In this document: positions 50,605 to 59,001 of the stretch, in pieces
Numbering within the stretch: the first letter of the stretch is position 1
How the letters are laid out: every line of letters begins with the position of its first letter
Assembly: GCF_002980595.1 (NCBI RefSeq)
Contig: NZ_PVLQ01000020.1
Coordinates: 1-64,000, forward strand
Origin: Malikia granosa
GTDB taxonomy: Bacteria > Pseudomonadota > Gammaproteobacteria > Burkholderiales > Burkholderiaceae_C
Length of the DNA stretch: 64,000 bases
Direction of reading: 5' to 3'
Position numbers and translations under genes: made by a program
Notes under the pieces: model-generated
Told to the model about the DNA's origin: nothing
What the model saw: only the letters and a program-made list of their open reading frames with translations
Database searches by the model: none

Positions 50605-50680
50605 TGGGGTGGCTGATGGGACTCGAACCCACGACAACAGGAATCACAATCCTGGACTCTACCAACTGAGCTACAGCCAC
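50605..50680 (-). tRNA. tRNA-His (anticodon GTG), copy 2
   Basis: The same 76 bases as copy 1 without any difference, including the CCA end. It lies downstream of ppiD on the minus strand. Each copy has its own terminator. Confidence 0.96.
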
Positions 50681-50722
50681 CGTCTGTCGAAGCCGCTATT
50701 CTATACAGAAAAACCGGCCCTA

Positions 50723-52621
50723 TCAGGACTTGATCAGGATTTTTACCTTGTAGTGCTTCTTGAGCGCCTCGAGATAGGCCTGGGCCTCGGCCTGGGCCCA
50801 CATCTGGGCCAGCTGCTGGCGGCCCTGCTCGGCCTGCGGGGCAGGCAGGGTCTCGGGCGCGAGCACCTGGTTGACGCGCGCCACCGCATAGCCCTGGGGG
50901 CCCAGATCGACGCCGGCCCAGCCGGGCTGGCCCTTGGCGACAGGGGCCGACAGCAGGGCCGAGACCAGCGGCTGCGGCAGGCCCTGGGCCTGCTGGCGCG
51001 AGACCACGATGGCCGCCGGCAGGCTGGCGGCAGCGCCGCCCTTCCAGGCCTCGAGCTTGGCCTTGCCGTCGGCCTGGGCCAGCTCGAGCGCGCGCTGCTG
51101 GACCAGGGCCTGGCGTACCTGGGCGCTGACCTCGGCCAGCGGACGGGTCGCGGCCGGGCGGTGCTGCAGCACGCGGGCGGCCACCAGCTGGTTGGGGCCG
51201 ACCTCGACCGCCTCGGTGTTGCGCTTGGAGCGCAGCGCGTCGTCGGCAAACACCGCCTGCAGCAGCTTAGGGTTGGCCAGCAGGGCATCGGCACCAGCGG
51301 CGGTCGGGCCGCTGCGCTGCAAGCCGGCCTGGGTCTTGATGCTCAGGCCCAGCTTGTCGGCGGCGGGCTTCAAGCTGTCGGCCTGCTCGTAGACCAGGTT
51401 GCCGAACTGCTCGGCGGCTTCGACATAGGCCTTGAGCGACTGCTGCTGCTTGAGTTCGCGTTCGAGCTCGGCACGCAGCGACTCGAAGCTGGGCTTGGCC
51501 GGCTGGCGGATGTCGGTCAACTGGATGATGTGGAAGCCGAACTCGGACTCGACCAGGTCCGAGATCTGGCCCTTGGCAAGCGCGAAGGCCGCGTCCTCGA
51601 AGGGCTTGACCATGCTGCCGCGCGAGAAGAACTCGAGGTCGCCGCCCTTGGCGGCCGAGCCCGGGTCCTGCGAGCGGGCCTTGGCCAGTTCGGCAAAGCG
51701 CGCCGGCTTCTGCTTGAGCTCGGCCAGCAGGGCCTGCGCCTGCTCCTTGACCTTGGCCTTGTCGGCAGCAGCGGCATCGGGCGCGACGGTCAGCAGGATA
51801 TGGCTGGCGCGGCGCTGCTCGTCCTTGGCCAGCTGGGCGAGCTTTTGCTCGTAGCGGGCGCGCAGGTCGGCATCGGACACCGTGAGGCGGCGCGCGACGG
51901 CGTCGAGGTCGAGCACCAGGTACTCGATGTCGGCCTGCTCGGGCGTCTGGAAACGGGCCAGGTTGGCCTGGTAGTAGGACTCGACATCGGCGTCGCCGAC
52001 CTGGACCTTGGCGACGAAGTCGGCCGGAACGAAGCGGGCGATCTGGACTTCGCGCCGCTCGAACCAGGCCGCCAGCGCGGGCTGGGCCAAGGCGGCCGGC
52101 AACAGCGAGCTCGCGCTGATGCCCGCCAGCACCTGGCGCTGCGCGAGGTCCTGGCGCAGCGAGTTCTCGTACTGTTCGGGTGTCATGCCCTGGGCGCGCA
52201 GGGCCTCGTTGTAGCGCTGCAGGTCGAGCTGGCCGTCGGGCTTGCGCAAGGACGCGATCGCCGGGTCCTGCGACAGCTCGCGCACCAGGCGCTGGTCGGA
52301 GGTGACGACATGCTGGTCCTTGGCCGCCAGCGCCAGCACGCGCTGGCCGATCAGGCGATCCAGCGTGAGGCGGCGCGCGGCGTCGGACTCGAGCTGGGCC
52401 CGATCCAGGCCGGGCATGCTGGCCAGGCGCTGCTCGACCTCGCTGCGGTGCGCGTTGTCGAGTTCCTGGCGCGTGATGGCCTTGCCGGCGACCTCGGCCA
52501 CCTTGTCGGCACCGCCGCTGCGGTCATAACCCTGTACGCCGAACAGCACGAAGCCGATCACGAGCGGAATGAACAGCAAACCCATGAAAAGCTTCATGTG
52601 CTTGCGGAAAAAATCGAACAT
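50723..52621 (-). CDS. ppiD: Periplasmic folding chaperone PpiD (SurA N-domain, parvulin PPIase)
   Basis: 632 residues. One N-terminal membrane anchor ([19 protein letters not shown], about residues 12-30) follows [11 protein letters not shown] SurA-like chaperone domain with [19 protein letters not shown] spans about 40-210. The parvulin domain, about 255-370, has [42 protein letters not shown] and [14 protein letters not shown]. The C-terminal helical domain is long. It helps fold newly translocated proteins near the SecYEG exit. It ends upstream of the tRNA-His genes and is divergent from an unrecognised gene. Confidence 0.93.
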   Translation of the reverse strand: MFDFFRKHMKLFMGLLFIPLVIGFVLFGVQGYDRSGGADKVAEVAGKAITRQELDNAHRSEVEQRLASMPGLDRAQLESDAARRLTLDRLIGQRVLALAAKDQHVVTSDQRLVRELSQDPAIASLRKPDGQLDLQRYNEALRAQGMTPEQYENSLRQDLAQRQVLAGISASSLLPAALAQPALAAWFERREVQIARFVPADFVAKVQVGDADVESYYQANLARFQTPEQADIEYLVLDLDAVARRLTVSDADLRARYEQKLAQLAKDEQRRASHILLTVAPDAAAADKAKVKEQAQALLAELKQKPARFAELAKARSQDPGSAAKGGDLEFFSRGSMVKPFEDAAFALAKGQISDLVESEFGFHIIQLTDIRQPAKPSFESLRAELERELKQQQSLKAYVEAAEQFGNLVYEQADSLKPAADKLGLSIKTQAGLQRSGPTAAGADALLANPKLLQAVFADDALRSKRNTEAVEVGPNQLVAARVLQHRPAATRPLAEVSAQVRQALVQQRALELAQADGKAKLEAWKGGAAASLPAAIVVSRQQAQGLPQPLVSALLSAPVAKGQPGWAGVDLGPQGYAVARVNQVLAPETLPAPQAEQGRQQLAQMWAQAEAQAYLEALKKHYKVKILIKS

Positions 52622-52740
52622 AGCCGGTACCAGTCAGAACAAAAAAGTCGAGCCGAAAGAGTTTACTTGAGATCGATGTCAGACCCCCGGCAGCGGCCGG
52701 GGACGCGGCACGGTGCGAGAATCGCCGCTCGACATCCCTG

Positions 52741-53556
52741 ATGGCGGCCAGGCTGGCCGCCGCGCTCGAAGACTGGAAACCGATGCTGCGCGACTTGCTG
52801 CTCAAAGACTTTGGCCTGGACCTGCCCATCGCGGGCGGCTCCGGCCGCAATGCCGAAGACCCGATCGTCATCGCCACCGATTCGCTCTACCTTGCGGTCG
52901 AGGCGCAGGACAGCATCGCTGCCTGCCTGTTCGGCGGCCAGCAATGGCGGCTGGTGGCCAAGCAGGCCGACCCGGTACGGCCGGCGGTCGAATGCTGCCA
53001 CTACGAGATCCGCTTCATCGACGGCGACAAGCTGGTGGCCGAGCCGCGCCAGCTCTACTTCGACACCCGCAGCCTCAAGCTGGCGCCCGGGCGCAGCACC
53101 CCGGCCTGCGGCTTTGGCCTGGGCGAGCGCTTCGGCTTCGGGCTGCCGGCCCAGTTCGGCTGGCTGCATTTCTTGCGCATGGGCCCACTCGACCAGCCGG
53201 CCGGCGGCCTGCGGCTGGATTACGCGGCGCGCCAGACCGAGGTCAGCCTGACGCTCTACCCGGCGCCCGACCGGACGCCGACCGAGACCGGCCTGCAAGT
53301 CGAACTGGAACAGGCGCTGGCCGATCTGCGGACCGAGTTCCCTGGCCTGCAACCCGCGAGCGAGAACAAGGGCGCCAACCTGCGCTACCTGAGCTTCGAT
53401 GCCGGGCAACGCTTCTCGGCGCTGGCGCTGACGAGCTACCAGGGCCATTACTGCCGCATCCGGCTGACGCTGGCGGAGTCGGCAATCGGCCAGGACTTCC
53501 AGTGCCTGATGGATTCGCTGTCGGCCATGCTGAGCCACTTCAACCCCAAGCGCTGA
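52741..53556 (+). CDS. Protein of unknown function
   Basis: 271 residues, or 257 if translation begins at the Met encoded at 52783 (MLRDLLLKDFGLDLPIAGG). No signal peptide or membrane segment. The sequence alternates beta-like stretches (IVIATDSLYLAVEAQDS, QWRLVAKQADPV, CHYEIRFIDGDKLVAEPRQLYFDT), and the C-terminal part has LRYLSFDAGQRFSALALTSYQGHYCRIRLTLAES. I recognise no family. Codon use and composition are those of the core genome and the frame is intact, so it is a real gene. It is divergent from ppiD; the sulfate-binding protein gene follows after 118 bases. Confidence 0.6.
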   Translation: MAARLAAALEDWKPMLRDLLLKDFGLDLPIAGGSGRNAEDPIVIATDSLYLAVEAQDSIAACLFGGQQWRLVAKQADPVRPAVECCHYEIRFIDGDKLVAEPRQLYFDTRSLKLAPGRSTPACGFGLGERFGFGLPAQFGWLHFLRMGPLDQPAGGLRLDYAARQTEVSLTLYPAPDRTPTETGLQVELEQALADLRTEFPGLQPASENKGANLRYLSFDAGQRFSALALTSYQGHYCRIRLTLAESAIGQDFQCLMDSLSAMLSHFNPKR

Positions 53557-53568
53557 GCGAGTGCGCCC

Positions 53569-53674
53569 TCTTTAGTCGTTTTTGTAATTTTCAAGTGATT
53601 TTTTATTAGTTCTTGTTTGCTGGGTTTGCTTCGATGATCGGTCCCATCACCACCCGATCGCAAGGAAACCCCTC
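53569..53674 (+). promoter_or_regulatory. AT-rich leader before the sulfate-binding protein gene
   Basis: The stretch from 53569 to about 53625 is far richer in A and T than its surroundings, as is common for CysB-activated promoters. AAGGAAA at about 53661-53667 is the ribosome site for the next gene. The exact promoter boxes are not resolved. Confidence 0.4.
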
Positions 53675-54691
53675 ATGCAAGCACGCCGTCACTGGATCAA
53701 ACACAAGCTGGCCGTCGCCGCCCTGCTGGCGACCGGCCTGGTCCCGGCCTGGGCCCAGAACAAGGTCGAACTGCTCAACGTCTCGTACGACCCGACGCGC
53801 GAGCTCTACGTCGAGTTCAACGCCGCCTTCGCCAAGCACTGGAAGGCCAAGACCGGCCAGGAAGTCACGATCAAGCAGTCGCATGGCGGCTCGGGCAAGC
53901 AGGCGCGCGGCATCATCGACGGGCTCGATGCCGATGTCGCGACGCTGGCGCTGGCCGGCGACACCGATGCGCTGCACAACAACGGCAAGCTGATCCCGAA
54001 GGACTGGCAAAAGCGCCTGCCGCACAACAGCTCGCCCTACACCTCGACCATCATCCTGGTGGTGCGCGAGGGCAACCCCAAGGGCATCAAGGACTGGGAT
54101 GACCTGACCCGGCCGGGCATCAAGGTCATCACGCCGAACCCCAAGACCTCGGGCGGCGCGCGCTGGAACTACCTGGCGGCCTGGGAGTTCGCCAAGCGCA
54201 AGTACGGCGGCGAGGCGCAGGCGCGCGACTTCGTCAAGAAGCTGTACGAGAACGTGCCGGTGCTCGACACCGGCGCGCGCGGCTCGTCGATCACCTTTGC
54301 CCAGCGCAACCAGGGCGATGTCTTCATCTCGTGGGAGAACGAGGCCTACCTGCTCGAGAAGGAGTTCGGCACCAAGTTCGACATCGTCTACCCGTCTCTC
54401 AGCATCCTGGCCGAGCCGGCCGTGACCGTGGTCGACAAGACCGTCGACAGGAAGGGCACGCGCCAGGTGGCACAGGCCTATCTGGAATACCTCTACAGCG
54501 ACGAGGGCCAGGACATCGCGGGCAAGAACTTCTACCGCCCGATCTCGGTCAAGGCGCAGGCCAAGTACGCCAAGCAGTTCCCCAAGCTCAACCTGTTCAG
54601 CATCGACCAGGCCTTCGGCGGCTGGAGCCAGGCGACCCAGGCGCATTTCGCCGACGGCGCGAGCTTCGACCAGATCTACACCAAGAAGTGA
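53675..54691 (+). CDS. sbp: Sulfate/thiosulfate ABC transporter substrate-binding protein
   Basis: 338 residues. A signal peptide ends near VPAWAQ (residue 28). The mature part starts [32 protein letters not shown]. It has the family blocks [28 protein letters not shown] (about 67), [18 protein letters not shown] (about 162) and [28 protein letters not shown] (about 195), which together bind sulfate in the periplasm. In Burkholderiales the usual order is sbp-cysT-cysW-cysA-cysB, but here the permease and ATPase genes are absent. A 71-residue TOBE protein and cysB follow. The permease must be encoded elsewhere. Confidence 0.95.
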   Translation: MQARRHWIKHKLAVAALLATGLVPAWAQNKVELLNVSYDPTRELYVEFNAAFAKHWKAKTGQEVTIKQSHGGSGKQARGIIDGLDADVATLALAGDTDALHNNGKLIPKDWQKRLPHNSSPYTSTIILVVREGNPKGIKDWDDLTRPGIKVITPNPKTSGGARWNYLAAWEFAKRKYGGEAQARDFVKKLYENVPVLDTGARGSSITFAQRNQGDVFISWENEAYLLEKEFGTKFDIVYPSLSILAEPAVTVVDKTVDRKGTRQVAQAYLEYLYSDEGQDIAGKNFYRPISVKAQAKYAKQFPKLNLFSIDQAFGGWSQATQAHFADGASFDQIYTKK

Positions 54692-54753
54692 GCGCCGTAC
54701 GCGCTGACACACCAATCCTTCCTTCACATCCCTCATCTTTTCAGGAGAAAACC

Positions 54754-54969
54754 ATGTCCATCCAAGCCATCAACGTCCGCAACCAGTTCAAGGGCAAGGT
54801 CAAGGAGATCATCCGCGGCGATGTCGTGTCGGAAATCGATGTCGAGACGCCCTGGGGCATCGTGACCTCGGTCATCACCAGCCGCTCGGTCGATGCGCTC
54901 GACCTGAAGATCGGCTCCGAGGTGGTCGCGCTGGTCAAGTCGACCGAAGTCTCGCTGGCCAAGCTGTAA
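54754..54969 (+). CDS. TOBE-domain (Mop/molbindin-like) protein
   Basis: 71 residues forming a single Mop domain: NVRNQFKGKVKEIIRGDVVSEIDVETPWGIVTSVIT, then LKIGSEVVALVKSTEVSLAKL. Such proteins bind molybdate or tungstate and store or buffer it. AGGAGA at 54743 is a good ribosome site for the ATG at 54754. Its stop overlaps the cysB start (TAATG). A molybdopterin oxidoreductase gene lies 4 kb downstream and may be the user of the metal; that link is an inference. The TOBE fold also occurs at the C-terminus of CysA/ModC, the type of gene missing here. Confidence 0.9.
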   Translation: MSIQAINVRNQFKGKVKEIIRGDVVSEIDVETPWGIVTSVITSRSVDALDLKIGSEVVALVKSTEVSLAKL

Positions 54970-55895
54970 TGAATTTCCAGCAACTGCGCTCGGTGCGCGA
55001 GGCAGTGCGCTGCGGCTTCAACCTGACCGAGGTCGCCGCCGCGCTGCACACCTCGCAGCCCGGCGTCAGCCGCCAGGTGCGCGAGCTCGAGGAGGAACTG
55101 GGCGTCGAGTTGTTCGAACGCGCGGGCAAGCGCCTGCTGGGACTGACCTCGGCCGGCAAGGCCCTGCTGCCGATCGTCGAGCGGGTGCTGCTCGACGCCG
55201 ACAGCCTGCGCCGGGCCGGCCAGGAACTGCAGGGCCGCGAGGAGGGCCGGCTGTCGATCGCGGCCACCCACTCGCAGGCGCGCTATGCGCTGCCGCATGT
55301 GGTGAGGGATTTCCGCCAGCGCTGGCCGCGCGTGAGCCTGCACCTGCACCAGGGCAGCCCGAAGCAGGTGGCCGAGATGCTGCTGTCGGGCGAGGCCGAC
55401 ATCGGCATCGCGACCGAGGCGCTGGCGAGCTACGACCAGCTCGTCACCCTGCCCTGCTACCGCTGGAGCCACAGCATCGTGCTGCCGCCGGGCCATCCCC
55501 TGCTCGCGCTCGGACGGGAAATCACGCTGCAGGATCTGGCTGCCCACCCGATCATTACCTACGAGCTGGGCTACACCGGCCGCTCGCACATCGATGCGGC
55601 CTTCGCCTCGGCCGGACTGCAGCCCGACGTGGTGCTGACCGCGATGGACGCCGACGTGATCAAGACCTATGTCGAGCTCGAGATGGGGGTGGGCATCGTC
55701 GCCTCGATCGCGATCGACGAGGAGCGCGACCGGCACCTGCACGCAATCGATGCCGGCCATCTGTTCCAGATCAATGTCACGCGGCTCGGCATGCGGCGCA
55801 ATCTCTGGCTGCCGGGTTTCGCCTTCGGTTTCATCGAGACCTTCGTGCCGACGCTGACGCGCGACGAGGTGCTCAAGGCGTTCGGGAATCCCTGA
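54969..55895 (+). CDS. cysB: CysB-family LysR-type transcriptional regulator
   Basis: 308 residues. The helix-turn-helix is FNLTEVAAALHTSQPGVSRQVRELEEELG at residues 19-47, with the CysB-type MNFQQLRSVREAVRCG start. The effector domain has LSIAATHSQARYALPHVVRDFRQRWP near residue 95 and LGYTGRSHIDAAFASAGLQPDVVLTAMDADVIKTYVELEMGVGIVA near 200, typical of CysB/Cbl. It controls sulfate and organosulfur genes in response to O-acetylserine or sulfate. The last codons (LTRDEVLKAFGNP) recur in a variant form after chrA (LTRDEVLKAFDA at 57345-57383), which suggests the present 3' end is not the original one. Confidence 0.92.
   Translation: MNFQQLRSVREAVRCGFNLTEVAAALHTSQPGVSRQVRELEEELGVELFERAGKRLLGLTSAGKALLPIVERVLLDADSLRRAGQELQGREEGRLSIAATHSQARYALPHVVRDFRQRWPRVSLHLHQGSPKQVAEMLLSGEADIGIATEALASYDQLVTLPCYRWSHSIVLPPGHPLLALGREITLQDLAAHPIITYELGYTGRSHIDAAFASAGLQPDVVLTAMDADVIKTYVELEMGVGIVASIAIDEERDRHLHAIDAGHLFQINVTRLGMRRNLWLPGFAFGFIETFVPTLTRDEVLKAFGNP
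55854..55884 (+). repeat. Left copy of the 31-bp repeat flanking chrA (3' end of cysB)
   Basis: Direct repeat of 57345-57375 with two mismatches. It encodes LTRDEVLKAF in cysB. Both mismatches are at third codon positions and are silent. Confidence 0.88.
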
Positions 55896-55975
55896 TCACG
55901 GCCTGGCCTCGGCATGACGCCGCTGGCTTGGGCAAGCCACTGCCGTGATTTGCAGTGGGAAAATCGTCCTCCATC

Positions 55976-57343
55976 ATGAGTTCGCGACCCATCAGCACAT
56001 CCATTCCCGAGCCGAGCTTCACCGCCCCGGTCACCGTCAGTTTCTGGCAGGCCTTCCTGTTCTGGCTCAAGCTCGGCTTCATCAGCTTCGGTGGCCCGGC
56101 CGGGCAGATCGCGCTGATGCACCAGGAACTGGTCGAGCGCCGGCGCTGGATCTCGGACCGGCGCTTCCTGCATGCGCTCAACTACTGCATGCTGCTGCCC
56201 GGCCCCGAGGCACAGCAGCTCGCGACCTATATCGGCTGGCTGATGCACCGCAGCTGGGGCGGCATCGTGGCGGGCGCGCTGTTCGTGCTGCCGTCGCTGC
56301 TGCTGCTGATCGGCCTGTCCTGGATCTATGTCGCCTTCGGCGAGCTGCCGCTGGTCGCCGGCCTGTTCTACGGCATCAAGCCAGCCGTCACCGCGATCGT
56401 GTTCCAGGCCGCGCACCGCATCGGATCGCGTGCGCTGAAGAACAGCAGCTTGCTCGCGATCGCCGCGGCGGCCTTCTGCGCCATCTTCGCCTTCGGGCTG
56501 CCGTTCCCACTCATCGTCGCCGCGGCTGCCCTGATCGGCTATCTGGGCGGCCGCATGGCGCCGGATTCCTTCCAGCTCGGCGGCGGTCACGGCAAGGCGG
56601 GCAAGTCCTTCGGCCCCGCGCTGATCGACGACGACACGCCCACGCCCGAGCATGCGCGCTTCGGCTGGGGCCGGCTGGCCAGGGTACTGGGCGCGGGCGG
56701 CCTGCTGTGGCTGCTGCCGATGGGATGGCTGAGCGCCCGCTACGGCTGGGACCATGCGTGGACGCAGATGAGCTGGTTCTTCACCAAGGCGGCGCTGCTG
56801 ACCTTCGGTGGCGCCTACGCGGTGCTGCCCTATGTGTTCCAGGGCGCCGTCGATCACTACGGCTGGCTGACGCCGGCGCAGATGATGGACGGGCTGGCGC
56901 TGGGCGAGACCACGCCGGGGCCGCTGATCATGGTGGTGGCGTTCGTCGGCTTCGTCGGCGGCTACGTCAAGGCCCTGCTGGGCCCCGACAGCCTGTTCCT
57001 GGCGGGCGCGGTCGCTGCGACGCTGGTGAGCTGGTTCACCTTCCTGCCGTCGTTCGTCTTCATCCTGGCTGGCGGGCCGTTCATCGAGTCCACGCACAAC
57101 GACCTCAAGTTCACCGCGCCGCTGACGGCGATCACCGCCGCGGTGGTCGGGGTGATCCTCAACCTGGCGCTGTTCTTCGGCTATCACGTGCTGTGGCCAC
57201 ATGGCTTTGACGCCAGTTTCGACTGGGTGTCGGCGCTGATCGCGCTGGGCGCTGCCATCGCCTTGTTCCGCTTCAAGCTCAACGTGATCCATGTGATCGC
57301 TGGCTGTGCGGTCATCGGTTTCGCTGTCAGGGCGCTGCCCTGA
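55976..57343 (+). CDS. chrA: Chromate transporter ChrA
   Basis: 455 residues from the ATG at 55976; a GTG seven codons upstream is an alternative. Two homologous halves are visible. Each begins with the family signature: FLKLGFISFGGPAGQIALMHQELVERRRWIS-type at about residue 35 (LKLGFISFGGPAG) and AALLTFGGAYAVLPYVFQGAV at about 275. LPGPEAQQLATYIG and LGETTPGPLIMVVAFVGF are the paired second motifs. About 12 membrane segments are apparent. It exports chromate, a toxic sulfate analogue. It lies between two copies of the cysB 3' end, which points to acquisition by insertion. Confidence 0.93.
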   Translation: MSSRPISTSIPEPSFTAPVTVSFWQAFLFWLKLGFISFGGPAGQIALMHQELVERRRWISDRRFLHALNYCMLLPGPEAQQLATYIGWLMHRSWGGIVAGALFVLPSLLLLIGLSWIYVAFGELPLVAGLFYGIKPAVTAIVFQAAHRIGSRALKNSSLLAIAAAAFCAIFAFGLPFPLIVAAAALIGYLGGRMAPDSFQLGGGHGKAGKSFGPALIDDDTPTPEHARFGWGRLARVLGAGGLLWLLPMGWLSARYGWDHAWTQMSWFFTKAALLTFGGAYAVLPYVFQGAVDHYGWLTPAQMMDGLALGETTPGPLIMVVAFVGFVGGYVKALLGPDSLFLAGAVAATLVSWFTFLPSFVFILAGGPFIESTHNDLKFTAPLTAITAAVVGVILNLALFFGYHVLWPHGFDASFDWVSALIALGAAIALFRFKLNVIHVIAGCAVIGFAVRALP

Positions 57344-57344
57344 A

Positions 57345-57383
57345 CTGACGCGCGACGAGGTGCTGAAGGCCTTCGACGCTTGA
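57345..57383 (+). pseudogene. Displaced 3' end of cysB
   Basis: Begins within three bases of the chrA stop and reads in frame LTRDEVLKAFDA and stop. It is the same as the cysB tail except for silent changes and the last residues (DA instead of GNP). No start codon is attached, so it is a remnant, most simply the original end of a cysB gene split by the chrA segment. Confidence 0.75.
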
Positions 57384-57407
57384 CCCGGGTCGGCGCCCAG
57401 CCGGAAC

Positions 57408-58703
57408 TCAGACCGCGGCCAGCGCCTGCTCCAGATCGGCCAGCAGGTCGTCGATATGCTCGATGCCGACCGACAGGCGCACCGCGTCCTCGGGCACGCC
57501 GGACTTGACCAGCTCCTCGGGCGAGAGCTGGCGGTGCGTGGTCGATGCCGGATGGGTGGCGAGCGACTTGGCGTCGCCGATGTTGACCAGGCGCGTGAAC
57601 AGGCCCAGCGCGTCGAGGAAGCGCGCGCCAGCCGCACGGCCCTCGCCGGCGGCGCTCTTGACGCCGAAGGTCAGCAGGCCCGAGGCCTTGCCGCCCAGGT
57701 ATTTCTGCGCCAGCGCGTGGTCCGGGTGCTCGGGCAGGCCCGCGTAGTTGACCCAGCCCACCTTGGCGTGCTGCTGCAGGAACTGCGCCACCGCCAGGCT
57801 GTTGGCGTTGATGCGGTCCATGCGCAGCGCCAGCGTCTCGATGCCCTGCAGGATCAGGAAGGCGTTGAACGGCGAGATCGCCGCGCCGGTGTTGCGCAGC
57901 GGCACCACGCGGGCGCGGCCGATGTAGGCGGCCGCGCCGAGCGCCTCGGTGTAGACCACGCCGTGGTAGCTCGGGTCGGGCTCGTTCAGGCGCTTGAAGC
58001 GCTCCTTGTGCTCGGCCCAGGGGAACTTGCCGCTGTCGATGATGGCACCGCCCAGGCTGGTGCCATGGCCGGCGAGGTACTTGGTCAGCGACTGCACCAC
58101 GATGTCGGCGCCATGCTCGATCGGGCGCAGCAGGTAGGGCGAGGCCACCGTGTTGTCGACGATCAGCGGGATGCCGTGCTTGTGCGCGATGGTGGCCACG
58201 GCCGCGATGTCAGTGATGTTGCCCTGCGGGTTGCCGATGGACTCGACGAAGATCGCCTTGGTGCGCGAGTCGATCAGCGGCTCGAAGCTGGCCGGATTGC
58301 GGTGATCGGCAAAGCGCGTGCTGATGCCGAACTGCGGCAGCGTGTGCGCGAGCAGGTTGTAGGTACCGCCGTAGAGCGCGGTGCTGGAGATGATGTTGTC
58401 GCCCGCCTCGGTGATGGTCTGGATCGCGTAGGTCACGGCCGCCTGGCCCGAGGCCAGCGCCAGCGCGGCGATGCCGCCCTCGAGCGAGGCGATGCGCTGC
58501 TCGAGCACATCCTGGGTCGGGTTCATGATGCGGGTGTAGATGTTGCCCGGCACCTTGAGGTCGAACAGATCGGCGCCATGCTGGGCGCTGTCGAAGGCGT
58601 AGGCCGCGGTCTGGTAGATCGGCACGGCCACCGCCTTGGTGGTCGGGTCGGGCTGGTAGCCGGCATGGACGGAGCGGGTTTCGAATTTCCAGTTTTCTGA
58701 CAT
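57408..58703 (-). CDS. metY: O-acetylhomoserine aminocarboxypropyltransferase (sulfhydrylase)
   Basis: 431 residues of the Cys/Met metabolism PLP family. [31 protein letters not shown] is the N-terminal signature of the MetY branch. [24 protein letters not shown] near 55, the PLP-binding lysine in [15 protein letters not shown] (about residue 207) and [16 protein letters not shown] near 385 complete it. It makes homocysteine directly from O-acetylhomoserine and sulfide, fitting a sulfur-assimilation locus. It converges on chrA. The upstream 300 bases contain a decayed ssuA-like gene, so its promoter must lie close to the start. Confidence 0.95.
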   Translation of the reverse strand: MSENWKFETRSVHAGYQPDPTTKAVAVPIYQTAAYAFDSAQHGADLFDLKVPGNIYTRIMNPTQDVLEQRIASLEGGIAALALASGQAAVTYAIQTITEAGDNIISSTALYGGTYNLLAHTLPQFGISTRFADHRNPASFEPLIDSRTKAIFVESIGNPQGNITDIAAVATIAHKHGIPLIVDNTVASPYLLRPIEHGADIVVQSLTKYLAGHGTSLGGAIIDSGKFPWAEHKERFKRLNEPDPSYHGVVYTEALGAAAYIGRARVVPLRNTGAAISPFNAFLILQGIETLALRMDRINANSLAVAQFLQQHAKVGWVNYAGLPEHPDHALAQKYLGGKASGLLTFGVKSAAGEGRAAGARFLDALGLFTRLVNIGDAKSLATHPASTTHRQLSPEELVKSGVPEDAVRLSVGIEHIDDLLADLEQALAAV

Positions 58704-58733
58704 CTGTGACTCCTGTAGTCAAGGGTCGGGCCA

Positions 58734-58998
58734 TCAGGCCCCGGGTTTGAAGAGGGGTGAATTGAGCGCATCCACCCGACGCGGAAGCAGCTTTTCGCCC
58801 AGGAAGGCATCGGCGATGCGTTGCTGCTCACCCATATTAGCCGGCTGGACGGCACGTACCTCGTAGCTGCGCCTGGGCATAGGGCGTGCCAGCCAGGCAA
58901 TAGCGCTGATAGGACGCGAGGTGGCGGCCGTCGGCCAGCAGGCGCACGCTCGCCTGTTTCTGTACCGCCGCCAGGAAGGGGTTGACGCGCCTCTCGAT
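58734..58998 (-). pseudogene. Remnant of an aliphatic sulfonate-binding protein (SsuA-like)
   Basis: Two overlapping minus-strand pieces in different frames. The first (58998 to about 58868) reads NPFLAAVQKQASVRLLADGR and then HLASYQRYCLAGTPYAQ. The second (about 58871 to the stop at 58734) reads VQPANMGEQQRIADAFLGEK and LLPRRVDALNSPLFKPGA. Both look like C-terminal parts of SsuA/TauA-type periplasmic binding proteins, but much of the region that normally lies between them is gone and the frames differ. The N-terminal two thirds are absent. It sits directly after the molybdopterin oxidoreductase stop. Confidence 0.5.
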
Positions 58999-59001
58999 CA
59001 A

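Noticed and set aside
49901-50680. A minus-strand frame containing a repeated peptide MAVAQLVESRIVIPVVVG
   Set aside because: The repeat is the translation of the two tRNA-His genes. It is an artefact and not a repeat protein.
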